Shown here piece after piece: positions 26,471 to 34,374 of a DNA stretch of 64,000 nt; the stretch's first letter is position 1; each line of letters opens with the position of its first letter. Made by a program: the position numbers and the translations under genes. The stretch comes from Kovacikia minuta CCNUW1. Lineage in GTDB: Bacteria > Cyanobacteriota > Cyanobacteriia > Leptolyngbyales > Leptolyngbyaceae. The notes under the pieces were generated by a model that was not told the DNA's origin, did not search any database, and worked only from the letters and a program-made list of their open reading frames with translations. The DNA is taken from contig NZ_CP083582.1 of the NCBI RefSeq assembly GCF_020091585.1, positions 1,860,001-1,924,000 of the forward strand, written 5' to 3'.

Positions 26471-27603
26471 GTGCAAAATTAGTCAGACTCAGATTTGGGC
26501 GCAATGTGGCTCATTTTGGTGAACTGGGAATTGGCATTGAGGAAACTAGCGAACGAGTACGATCGGATACTCTTTTCAGTGCCTGGTTGAGTGCTTATGC
26601 CAAACTTTTAGGCAAACATGCGGTTGAACAACTGTTAGAGCAATTCAAAGAGCAGTCTGACCTGCCCTTTCGCCTTAGTTCAACCTTCATTTGGCAAAAG
26701 ATCGACGATAACTTTGTTTATTACCTGCCACGTCCGCTTGCGTTTCCCCGAAATTATCCAGTAGGTGATGACTTAAGTTTTACTAAAACCTACAAAGCTT
26801 TAAAGTATCTACCTCTGGATGTTTGGCGACACTGGTATCAAGGAGAGGGGTTTACTGAAAGCGATCGCGAACAACTCATTGCCAAAACAATTAAAGATAA
26901 AAGTGGTTATGAGGGTAAGGAACTGGATAGAGCTGGAACGTTTGACTACAGCAAAGCCTATCAGTTCTACAAGCTACCCAAGATTGCAGTCGATCGCACC
27001 ACTCGCGCCACGAATTTGTATCACACGGGCGTTGTTCAATTCAATAATAAGCTTGAAACAAACAAGCCTGAAACAGAAGAAAGCCTTGCTGGGCTGTACT
27101 TTCTGGTGCAATTTGCAGATGAGAATTCAGACGTTGCAAATGACTTCTTCGCCGTCTTAGATTTTTTAGGCGGTGAAGGGATTGGTGGAGAGCGATCGAG
27201 CGGTGCTGGGCAATTCAAAGTCGATCGGAGTGAGGTGAAACCACTCAAGGAGGACTTTGAGCTAACCGAGCAATGGCAGAAAGTACTCAACTTCCAGAAT
27301 GCAAATGCTCACAGCCTGATTAGTCTTTTTTGGACAGATGACACTGATCATTTAGATAGCCTATTTTCGGTAACTCCTGAGGCTAGCTATGAACTTCAAG
27401 AGCGAGGCGGCTGGATTGCTTCTCCCTGTTCCGATGGTCGCCAGATGCGCCGTCAAGCCGTACAGATGTTCATGGAAGGTTCTGTCTTTCCCGAAAGCCC
27501 AATTGGCAAGCTAGCCGATGTCACACCTTCTGGCTTTACTGACCACAAAATTTATCGTAGCGGCATCAGTTTGAGTTTACCCATCAAAGCACAGGAGCCG
27601 TGA
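26467..27603 (+). CDS. csm4: Type III-A subunit Csm4 (Cas5-like)
   Basis: 378 aa. The GTG start at 26467 overlaps the TGA of csm3 (GTGA). The RAMP pattern includes FGRNVAHFGELGIGIEETSE, SDTLFSAWLSAYAKLLG, and the Gly-rich LDFLGGEGIGGERSSGAGQF, the hallmark of Csm4. It caps the crRNA 5' handle and contacts Cas10. The C-terminal ASPCSDGRQMRRQAVQMFMEGS is the usual closing block. Downstream csm5 starts within a few bases. Confidence 0.92.
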   Translation: MSAKLVRLRFGRNVAHFGELGIGIEETSERVRSDTLFSAWLSAYAKLLGKHAVEQLLEQFKEQSDLPFRLSSTFIWQKIDDNFVYYLPRPLAFPRNYPVGDDLSFTKTYKALKYLPLDVWRHWYQGEGFTESDREQLIAKTIKDKSGYEGKELDRAGTFDYSKAYQFYKLPKIAVDRTTRATNLYHTGVVQFNNKLETNKPETEESLAGLYFLVQFADENSDVANDFFAVLDFLGGEGIGGERSSGAGQFKVDRSEVKPLKEDFELTEQWQKVLNFQNANAHSLISLFWTDDTDHLDSLFSVTPEASYELQERGGWIASPCSDGRQMRRQAVQMFMEGSVFPESPIGKLADVTPSGFTDHKIYRSGISLSLPIKAQEP

Positions 27604-27605
27604 TT

Positions 27606-28901
27606 ATGGTTGCCTCACCAGAACACTCTCTGATCAAACCAGACTTTTATGAAGTGAAACAGATTCAACTAACCAGCCCGATTCTGCATATTGGCTCAGA
27701 AGTGCAAAAGCTTAATCCTTTCGAGTATGTGCAGGCGGGTAAGTTTGTCTATCGCCCAAATCAAGATGCACTGGCGAGAGCACTGCGGGAACGGGGGCAT
27801 TTGAATGATTACATTCAGCGCATTCAAGACCGACAGGAAATTGAACCCCTATTAACAATGGCATTTGGCGATCGCTGGAGATCGGAAACAGATGCTAATG
27901 GTGAACCGCTCTTCCCGGAGAGCAGTATCAGCCGTAAATGGACAAAGCAAAAAATTACTGATTTGCGTCCCATGATTCGTAATGGCATGGGGCAACTGTA
28001 TATTCCGGGTAGTTCAATAAAGGGGGCAATTCGTACTGCGGTCGCCTATCACCTGATCAAATATAGCGATCGTTATCACGTGCCTAGACAGCAACAAATC
28101 AGCGAGATTGAACGTAAACTGCGGGAGTCGATGGGTACTCTGAGGCAACAAGCTAAGTTTGCTGATGACAAGCTGTTCATGGATCGCCTGTTTACTGATT
28201 TTGACTTAATGTATGGTGATCGACAGTTCGGTAACAGAAAAGGTCCAAATACTGATTTTATGAGAGCTGTTCACGTCACTGATACAGCCCCCTTGCTAGA
28301 ACAGGAGGTTGTTAACAAGCAGGGACAGAAAGGTTCACTCAATTTACCTGTCGTTGCTGAAGTACTCGTTTCTAGTCACTTTGAAGGATGGAAAGCAAAG
28401 TACCGAGCTTCTATCTATGCAGAAATGGTGCGACTGGTGCAAACTCAGTTTAGTATTAGCCTCGATCAAACAATGTTGTCCTGGTTTCACCATAGCCAGG
28501 GGATGGACATTCCCTTTCAAACCATTGATGACATCCTCAAAATTTGTCAGGAATTTGCTCAAGACCAGTGGGATTACGAACACGACTACTGGCAGGAAAT
28601 CCAGAATAATCCAAACGCTAAAAATAGTAATGGTGAAACGATCAATCTGGATTTCGGAGCAATTCAAGACTTTTATGAACCCGAGAAATGCCCTTACAAC
28701 ATCCGGTTGGGTTGGGCAAGTGGCATGACAGGAACAACGATTAGTTTATTAATTCGGGATGAAGAACTCAGATCTGAAATTCGGGACACCTGTGGTATCA
28801 AAGCACCCGGATTTGAGGCCCCGAAATCTCGAAGAACTGTGATTGCTCCCAGTGGCGAAATTAAGTTTGTGCCAGGTTGGGTTAAGTTTAGGACCATGTA
28901 A
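27606..28901 (+). CDS. csm5: Type III-A subunit Csm5
   Basis: 431 aa. The ATG at 27606 has AGGAG eight bases upstream; a GTG at 27600 is possible. RAMP motifs are LTSPILHIGSEVQKLNPFEY, LYIPGSSIKGAIRTAVAYHL and the C-terminal RLGWASGMTGTT. Csm5 sits at the 3' end of the crRNA and is needed for crRNA maturation. cas6 follows after two bases. Confidence 0.92.
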   Translation: MVASPEHSLIKPDFYEVKQIQLTSPILHIGSEVQKLNPFEYVQAGKFVYRPNQDALARALRERGHLNDYIQRIQDRQEIEPLLTMAFGDRWRSETDANGEPLFPESSISRKWTKQKITDLRPMIRNGMGQLYIPGSSIKGAIRTAVAYHLIKYSDRYHVPRQQQISEIERKLRESMGTLRQQAKFADDKLFMDRLFTDFDLMYGDRQFGNRKGPNTDFMRAVHVTDTAPLLEQEVVNKQGQKGSLNLPVVAEVLVSSHFEGWKAKYRASIYAEMVRLVQTQFSISLDQTMLSWFHHSQGMDIPFQTIDDILKICQEFAQDQWDYEHDYWQEIQNNPNAKNSNGETINLDFGAIQDFYEPEKCPYNIRLGWASGMTGTTISLLIRDEELRSEIRDTCGIKAPGFEAPKSRRTVIAPSGEIKFVPGWVKFRTM

Positions 28902-28903
28902 TC

Positions 28904-29665
28904 ATGCTGATTTATTCTACCTGGACACTTACCGTTCCAGAACCAATGGTATTGCCCCGTGCTTATAGTTTGGAATTTGTAAAAGATTTGCATCGCCGTA
29001 TGGGGTTGGAACTCGGCAGCGAAGGAATTCCCACCACCACCTATTCAGGAATTTTGGGGCGCTGTTCAGCTTCAAAAGATTTTCTTACCTTTCATCCAGA
29101 GGAGTTTTATACCTTATCTCTGGCTGGATTACAGGAGAGAAGCGCAAAAGCGATCGCTAACCTTGATCTCAGCTCAATTCTGGAATTTTTGGGAGTAACT
29201 TTTACAGTTGTAAACCGCGAAGATGAAGTAACCAGCTATGAAACCTTATATCAAACATTAGTCGCGGCTGAACCTGAACCTGTTCGTCGATTTCAACTTG
29301 AGTTTCTCACCCCTACAGCCTTTGCCCAAAATCGTTCTCACTTACCCCTTCCAGTTCCCACCTTAATGTTTCGTAGTTGGCTGGAGCGGTGGAATCATTT
29401 TGCGCCTGTGTACTTAGGTAGCGAAGAGTTAATTGGTTATCTGGGAGAAGCGATCGCATTGTCACGGCATGAACTGAAGACGCGATCGTTCCAGGTCCAT
29501 AGTGGCAAAGTAACCGGATTTACCGGAAATGCCACACTACAAATTCTGTCACGCACCGATCCTCTTCTAGCAAATGTAGCAAACCTACTGATTCAGTATG
29601 CTCAGTTTGCTGGCACAGGTATAAAGACTCGTTTAGGCATGGGGCAAACAAAAATTAACTTGTAA
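28904..29665 (+). CDS. cas6: CRISPR pre-crRNA endoribonuclease Cas6
   Basis: 253 aa. Tandem ferredoxin-like folds are suggested by WTLTVPEPMVLPRAYSLEF and the C-terminal Gly-rich loop YAQFAGTGIKTRLGMGQ, diagnostic of Cas6 (PF10040). LEFLTPTAFAQNRSHLPLP and GFTGNATLQIL are further family blocks. H30 in VKDLH is a possible catalytic His. Cas6 cuts repeat RNA to give crRNAs; its presence implies that repeat transcripts exist elsewhere in the genome, because no array is present here. Confidence 0.9.
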   Translation: MLIYSTWTLTVPEPMVLPRAYSLEFVKDLHRRMGLELGSEGIPTTTYSGILGRCSASKDFLTFHPEEFYTLSLAGLQERSAKAIANLDLSSILEFLGVTFTVVNREDEVTSYETLYQTLVAAEPEPVRRFQLEFLTPTAFAQNRSHLPLPVPTLMFRSWLERWNHFAPVYLGSEELIGYLGEAIALSRHELKTRSFQVHSGKVTGFTGNATLQILSRTDPLLANVANLLIQYAQFAGTGIKTRLGMGQTKINL

Positions 29666-29689
29666 TCCTAAAAAGGAGACACAAATAGT

Positions 29690-30682
29690 ATGGGTGTTTA
29701 TCATTTGATGGGTTTAGGATTATCACCTGGTGTTGTGACAGGACCGCTTTCATATTTGGCTTATCGTTATCAACGATGGAACGATGACGATCGCAAGTTC
29801 TTTTCTCGCTCAGGTGAAATAAAACAGAGAGAAAAAGGTGAGAAGGTTGGAGATATTCAAGCTATCGTACTTTTTACAACAACAGAAGTCATTAAAGGAA
29901 CCGTTCCTTGCCAAACTTACATTGAAAATCAATTAATGCGAACGGCGAAGACACCTGAGCAACCCAGAAAGCCTATGAGAGAGGTTCTCCCTCATCTGAT
30001 TAGAAAAGAATGGTCGAAAATTAGAGGAGAAAAATCAAAAGAAAGACCTGAGGGTTCACTATTTTGGGTTGAGGTTGATCGTCGAGACATCTGTGAAGCA
30101 TATAAACGAGTTGTTCAAGTCGTTGCAGCCTTAGCAGGTGTTGGAGGACAAGGTAAAGAAATGTGGATTAATTTAACTGGAGGCAACAACGTAACCAACT
30201 TTGCCCTACAACTAGCATCCACTTTGTCGGGTGATGTTTCCCGTCTTTACTACGTTCAAGCAGAGCAAGACATGGAAAAATGTACTCGATTCACTACTGA
30301 AAGGAATTATTGGATTGATCTGCCAGCCATGCCGCTAGCGTTGAGTAATCTCAACCTTACTGTGCTTAATCTATTGGAAACGGCACCTATGGCTGAAAAT
30401 AATCTCTATAGCCGTATGAAAAGTCAATATTGGAGCCTTGTCGAAGAAATTTCCCCAACTCAGTTTCGAGAAATTTCTCTAGCACCAATGTGGAAGCAAG
30501 GATTGCTCGAATATGAAAATGAACTTTATTTTAAGGGTTCACAGTGGGAGTTGATTCAGAGCTACGAACAGCTTTTAAGGCAAGCAAAAAAGAATGTTGA
30601 AGAGAAACAGCTATCTCTTGAAAAGTTAGCTCAAGAAGCTGATTGGATTGTTCGAGAAAGACTATCTCTCTCAACTTCATAA
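29690..30682 (+). CDS. CARF-domain protein with winged-helix-like C-terminus, effector type unknown
   Basis: 330 aa. AAGGAG precedes the ATG by 11 bases. The N-terminal Rossmann-like half begins YHLMGLGLSPGVVTGPLSYL and carries NLTGGNNVTNFALQLAS (about 161-177), the CARF ligand-loop signature (usual form TGGTK/N). The C-terminal part (ISPTQFREISLAPMWKQGLL and YFKGSQWELIQSYEQLL) resembles a winged helix followed by a helical tail. No HEPN RxxxxH, PD-(D/E)XK, TM or protease motif is visible. It likely binds cOA made by Cas10; output is unknown. Its 3' end overlaps the convergent csx3-ATPase gene by 6 bases. Confidence 0.75.
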   Translation: MGVYHLMGLGLSPGVVTGPLSYLAYRYQRWNDDDRKFFSRSGEIKQREKGEKVGDIQAIVLFTTTEVIKGTVPCQTYIENQLMRTAKTPEQPRKPMREVLPHLIRKEWSKIRGEKSKERPEGSLFWVEVDRRDICEAYKRVVQVVAALAGVGGQGKEMWINLTGGNNVTNFALQLASTLSGDVSRLYYVQAEQDMEKCTRFTTERNYWIDLPAMPLALSNLNLTVLNLLETAPMAENNLYSRMKSQYWSLVEEISPTQFREISLAPMWKQGLLEYENELYFKGSQWELIQSYEQLLRQAKKNVEEKQLSLEKLAQEADWIVRERLSLSTS

Positions 30683-31642
30683 GAACGTTTGTACGATCGC
30701 CTTCAATAACTCATCCGAAATTTGCTGGGTTTGAATCAGGTTCTTCAGGTCAACAATTTGTTCTAGATGAGGTGAATCCGTTGGCAGTTGAAAATCAGGG
30801 GAAGCTTTGCTGTGGAGAACTGCCAAGGGTTTGAGGTAGCTACCAAACAGTTTATGCCATTCAGGTATGACTTCGGGTTGGCTACTGATAATCAAGTAGT
30901 GGGTGCATTGTTGAACAACAGGCATCTTTTCAGGTTGGGGTTTACCACCCAGATCAACGATCGCCAAATCCGCAATGTTGCGAATGTTTCTAGTCGCTTT
31001 GGCGTGGTGGTCAAAATAACTTTGCAGAAGAGCCTCTGCATTGGGTCGCCGATGAATTGGATATTCACCCCGCTGCACCAACATTTGAGCAATCTCGCGA
31101 TCGTTCGTCTCATAGGACCAATTTCCCTCGCCATCCCAGTTTGCCCGATGCAGGAATAGCTTCAGGTACGGGTAACAGCGTGATAGGGTGGCGCGAAGCG
31201 CATTGGATAAAACACTTTTACCGCTGTCGGGTGGTCCACCAATCGCGATCGCAACTCCTGGTGCATTACGTGTGGGACTGCCAACAACATCGCCAACCTG
31301 AGGGGAAGCAACTGAACTTTTCACCACAACCGCTTTACCCAGTTGAGCTGTATAACAGGCAATCCAGGGTGCCTGATGACATTGATGTATCAGTCGAGCA
31401 TATAACCAGGTCGGTGCATTACCAAACAAAACAATTCCTTGCTCAAAATCTAGTTCTGCTGGTAATTCCAATTGTGCTAATTCAACAGGCTTAATGTGAT
31501 TAAGAAATAGATTCTTCTCCTCTGGCTCCTTAGGCAAAAATAAGTCTCCCGGACGCAACAGAGTAATCACCAGCAACTGATAAGAGAGAAAATCTGTTTG
31601 CACGTCAGTTACATCCAGTTGAACCTGGGAATTCTTGTTCAT
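30677..31642 (-). CDS. Csx3 domain fused to a P-loop ATPase/kinase-like domain
   Basis: 321 aa. Residues about 20-120 form a Csx3 domain (GIVLFGNAPTWLYARLIHQC, then AVVVKSSVASPQVGDVV). Residues 128-321 form a P-loop domain with Walker A GGPPDSGKS (135-143) and a Walker B-like IADLAIVDLGG. Standalone Csx3 (Crn3) is a known cA4 ring nuclease that uses a His and an Asp. Here His is kept (H89) but the Asp position is Thr98 (ACYTAQ instead of CYDPRL), so this Csx3 domain may bind without cutting, or use another residue. It starts 19 bases after the standalone csx3 gene. Csx3-ATPase fusions occur in cyanobacterial type III loci; their function is poorly defined. Confidence 0.85.
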   Translation of the reverse strand: MNKNSQVQLDVTDVQTDFLSYQLLVITLLRPGDLFLPKEPEEKNLFLNHIKPVELAQLELPAELDFEQGIVLFGNAPTWLYARLIHQCHQAPWIACYTAQLGKAVVVKSSVASPQVGDVVGSPTRNAPGVAIAIGGPPDSGKSVLSNALRATLSRCYPYLKLFLHRANWDGEGNWSYETNDREIAQMLVQRGEYPIHRRPNAEALLQSYFDHHAKATRNIRNIADLAIVDLGGKPQPEKMPVVQQCTHYLIISSQPEVIPEWHKLFGSYLKPLAVLHSKASPDFQLPTDSPHLEQIVDLKNLIQTQQISDELLKAIVQTFL

Positions 31643-31661
31643 AAAACTCGTTTCTACCTAG

Positions 31662-31988
31662 TTAAGCTGGAAGCTGAATGGGTAAAACATTGCCAACTTT
31701 GACCGCGTGAGTATGGGATGAGACGACAACAATGCCCAGTCGCGGGTCATAACACCCAACCCAGCTAGAAGGATGGCACTCATGCACCAGATAGCCGTAG
31801 AGCCAGATTGGACCTTTACCCTCAATCACAATCCCCTGACTCCATTGCACGTTCTCAGGTAGTTTCAAGCCTTTCAAGTCCTGAGGTTCCATCAATCCAT
31901 CTTCTGTGGTGATTTGAAACCTTAAATGCTGATAGGGTAACCCATCCTGGGTGGTGTGCGGGATGAGTTGGAATTGAATGATTGGCAT
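31662..31988 (-). CDS. csx3: Csx3 (Crn3) ring nuclease
   Basis: 108 aa, full length for the family. VIEGKGPIWLYGYLVHECHP then SSWVGCYDPRLGIVVVSSHT contains H72 and D81 nine residues apart, the spacing of the His/Asp pair in characterised Csx3, and ends in KVGNVL. The enzyme degrades cyclic tetra-adenylate and so turns off type III signalling. It is the first gene of a two-gene minus-strand operon with the Csx3-ATPase fusion and is divergent from the HD gene at 32144. Confidence 0.92.
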   Translation of the reverse strand: MPIIQFQLIPHTTQDGLPYQHLRFQITTEDGLMEPQDLKGLKLPENVQWSQGIVIEGKGPIWLYGYLVHECHPSSWVGCYDPRLGIVVVSSHTHAVKVGNVLPIQLPA

Positions 31989-32024
31989 GATGAGAACCTG
32001 AAAGAGGTAAAATCACTATAGCGA

Positions 32025-32130
32025 TCTCTGGAAGGGGAGACTTCCAAGAGACTTTAAATCGGTTGAATTGGAATAGGGGGCTTCAGCCGGGGAAGATACT
32101 AAATTTGCCCACCTTAGAATGCCCCTATTG
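32025..32130. promoter_or_regulatory. Inverted repeats in the csx3/HD divergent spacer
   Basis: TCTCTGGAAG (32025-32034) pairs with CTTCCAAGAGA (32041-32051) as a short hairpin. AATAGGGG (32072-32079) pairs with CCCCTATT (32122-32129) at a distance. These could be operators for the divergent genes; no promoter can be fixed. Confidence 0.35.
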
Positions 32131-32143
32131 GAGAGAAAATCCC

Positions 32144-32746
32144 ATGTTAACGATGAATTTACCCAACCGAATTCAACTGACTGAACGATTTGAAACCGCT
32201 CTGGTGTACGCCAATCACCTGCATCGGAGTCAGTACCGCAAAGATGGGCGGGTTCCTTATATCGCGCATCTTTTGAGTGTGGCGGCACTGGTGTTGGAAA
32301 ATGGTGGAGATGAGGATCAGGCGATCGCCGCTCTACTGCACGATGCGATCGAAGATCAGGGTGGCAACGCTATGCGTGAAGTGATGCATCAGCAGTTTGG
32401 CGATCGTGTCACCGCAATTGTCGATGGTTGCACAGAAACCGATGTCACGCCCAAACCAGACTGGAAAGCGCGCAAACTCGCCTATCTCCAGCGATTACAA
32501 CAGGCTGATGCAGAAGTGCGCCGGGTTTCCCTGGCAGACAAACTGCATAATGCCCGATCGCTGTTGGCATCCTTAGATCAGGAAGGGGAGATCGTCTGGA
32601 GTCGGTTTAGTGGCGGTAAAGCGGGTGTGCTCTGGTACTACCGCTGCTTAAATGAGATTTATCAGGCGACTGGAGACGATTATTTGAGTCAGGAATTCCA
32701 GCGGGTGTTGACCCAAATTGATGCATTTGGGAATTCTCCAGAGTAG
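32144..32746 (+). CDS. HD-domain phosphohydrolase (SpoT/Mesh1-like)
   Basis: 200 aa. The ATG at 32144 has GGAGAG about 8 bases upstream. Metal ligands of the RelA/SpoT-type HD hydrolase are visible: H27 in NHLHRSQ or H42 in YIAHLLSV, H66-D67 in AALLHDAIEDQGG, and the distal Asp in VSLADKLHNARSLL. Such single-domain enzymes hydrolyse (p)ppGpp or related nucleotides. It has no synthetase domain. Its place beside a cOA-signalling locus whose Cas10 lacks HD is suggestive, but it is probably a separate nucleotide hydrolase. Confidence 0.85.
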   Translation: MLTMNLPNRIQLTERFETALVYANHLHRSQYRKDGRVPYIAHLLSVAALVLENGGDEDQAIAALLHDAIEDQGGNAMREVMHQQFGDRVTAIVDGCTETDVTPKPDWKARKLAYLQRLQQADAEVRRVSLADKLHNARSLLASLDQEGEIVWSRFSGGKAGVLWYYRCLNEIYQATGDDYLSQEFQRVLTQIDAFGNSPE

Positions 32747-32766
32747 CCCGTCTCATTCCTGCTTGT

Positions 32767-34109
32767 ATGCCCATTCCCTTTTTTGCTGACCCACCGACGA
32801 TCGCGCTCCTGCAATGGTTAGCGCGGGGTTCCTTAAAGCAGAACTTACCCAGAGCGATGCGCCTGTGGGGGTGGTTGCAATTTTTGTATGGGGATGAGGG
32901 GGCAACCTCCCGCTTAACAGACCCGTTTACCTACGCGGAATGGCGAGATGCCTTCTTTACCGCCAGTCATCCCCATAATGAAGCGATTCCCAAACGGCAT
33001 GACCCCAACTGTCGTTGCGCCAGAACCACAGCTGATTGGCTGTTTCATCCCACATCAGGCATTCCCCAGGCTACCTGGCAAAAATCCCTGGAGCGGCACG
33101 ATTCGAAACCGGAAAATTTGCCTGCTATTTTGCGATCGCGGTTGTTTGGTGTCACGCGTCGCAGCCTGTACGAAGACCTGCAAATTCTGTGCAAACTGGG
33201 TTGGGTGAAGCGTGATGGGCAGGAGTATTACCGGGTGGAGGAGTTTCCCACCCGTGCCCTGCCGCCGACCACGGGCAGAAGCAGCATGATTGTACATCCC
33301 GACCTGGCCGCGATCGCCGACAATCTATCCCAGGAGATCAACGGGTTTCAGCGGTTCTTTCTTCAAGTTGATTATGTCGTCCCTAAAACTCAGGTTGATC
33401 AAGTTGACGAATGGCAACATCAACTGCGACAAATTTGGGAAAAACGAACGGTACCACCAGTTCTACTCACTTATCACAGTGCAAAACTGAATCAGCAGGT
33501 GCAAACAATTGTCTTTCCAGTTTGCATCTACTACGTCGCAACGCGCTCCCTACCTTTGTGCCTGGGGGCAAGTACCTGAGCAATCACCGGAGTATATGGA
33601 TTGGAGAAACTATCGACTCGATCGAATTGCACAGTTAAAACCACTGAAATGGTCAAATTCTCATATTCCTTCACCGCTTCAGCAAGCTTATCGGAATCAA
33701 ACCTTACCCACACCAGACTATATTCAAGAGCAAATGGTAGAAGCCTGGGGGTTTGATTTCTATCAACCCTTTGCTCTCATGGTTCTGCGGTTTGATCATG
33801 CCTTTTATGAGGGATATGTGCGGGGTACGGTGCGCCATGACACATTTGAGCAGATCAGTTATGCCAAAGTTCAAAAACTGATTCAAAAGCATACGCCTGA
33901 TCCGGTGCAGCGGCAGGCATTATTAAACGTTTGGCAAGCACGATCGCCCCAGGATGCTTACTACACTGCCCAATACCGCAAAGGTGATCCCAATGTGATG
34001 CTGGCGACTGCGGGCATGGCGACCCCAGATGGAAGTTTTGTTGCCATGGGAATTGCGATCGCAAATTGCCCAGGAGGTTGAGCAAGAGCATCAGTTCTAT
34101 CGGGACTAA
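32767..34109 (+). pseudogene. TIGR03985-like CRISPR-associated WYL-type protein, two frameshifts
   Basis: Three frames join into one protein of about 447 aa. Frame 1 runs from MPIPFFADPPTIALLQWLAR to VCIYYV with a winged-helix part (LFGVTRRSLYEDLQILCKLG). An extra base near 33538 leads to QRAPYLCAWGQVPEQSPEYM and NYRLDRIAQLKPLKW, a WYL-domain-like pattern. An extra base near 34004 leads to RLRAWRPQMEVLLPWELRSQ and the stop at 34107-34109. I recognise the TIGR03985 family, annotated as CRISPR-associated in cyanobacteria; WYL proteins regulate or sense ligands. As given the gene is broken, but both lesions are single-base insertions and could be sequence errors. Confidence 0.7.
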
Positions 34110-34182
34110 CCTTGCACCCGCACTCAGTCAATGTGGAAAACCCCTCTTCCAGTCGGATAGGTACGGATGTTCGATAATACTT

Positions 34183-34199
34183 CTTCAGGAGTCGAACTC
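34183..34199 (-). other. T-arm-like hairpin downstream of tRNA-Thr
   Basis: On the minus strand CAGGAGTTCGACTCCTG is a perfect hairpin with a TTCGA-type loop, like a tRNA T-arm. It lies 41 bases past the tRNA 3' end. It may be a tRNA relic or a simple hairpin; there is no T-run for a terminator. Confidence 0.35.
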
Positions 34200-34239
34200 C
34201 TGTCTGATAAACAACTGGGTGAGTCAACTTTTCGAAACA

Positions 34240-34311
34240 AGCCGATGGCGGGATTTGAACCCGCGACCGCTCGATTACGAATCGAGTGCTCTACCACTGA
34301 GCCACATCGGC
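34240..34311 (-). tRNA. tRNA-Thr (anticodon CGT)
   Basis: 72 nt. Acceptor arms GCCGATG and CATCGGC pair. The D-arm region is GCTCAGTGGTAGAGC, the anticodon stem CTCGA/TCGAG encloses the loop TTCGTAA (anticodon CGT), and the T-arm is GCGGGTTCAAATCCCGC. It decodes ACG. CCA is not encoded. It lies between the broken WYL-type gene and the GT2-TPR gene and marks the right edge of the defence island. Confidence 0.95.
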
Positions 34312-34374
34312 ATGACAATGAACCAGTATAGCAGGAAGAGAGAGGAGTCGGGGATGGGGACTCATTTCTAACCT

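Noticed and set aside
32016-32288. Minus-strand open frame upstream of csx3
   Set aside because: It is antisense to the HD gene start and has no protein-like motifs.
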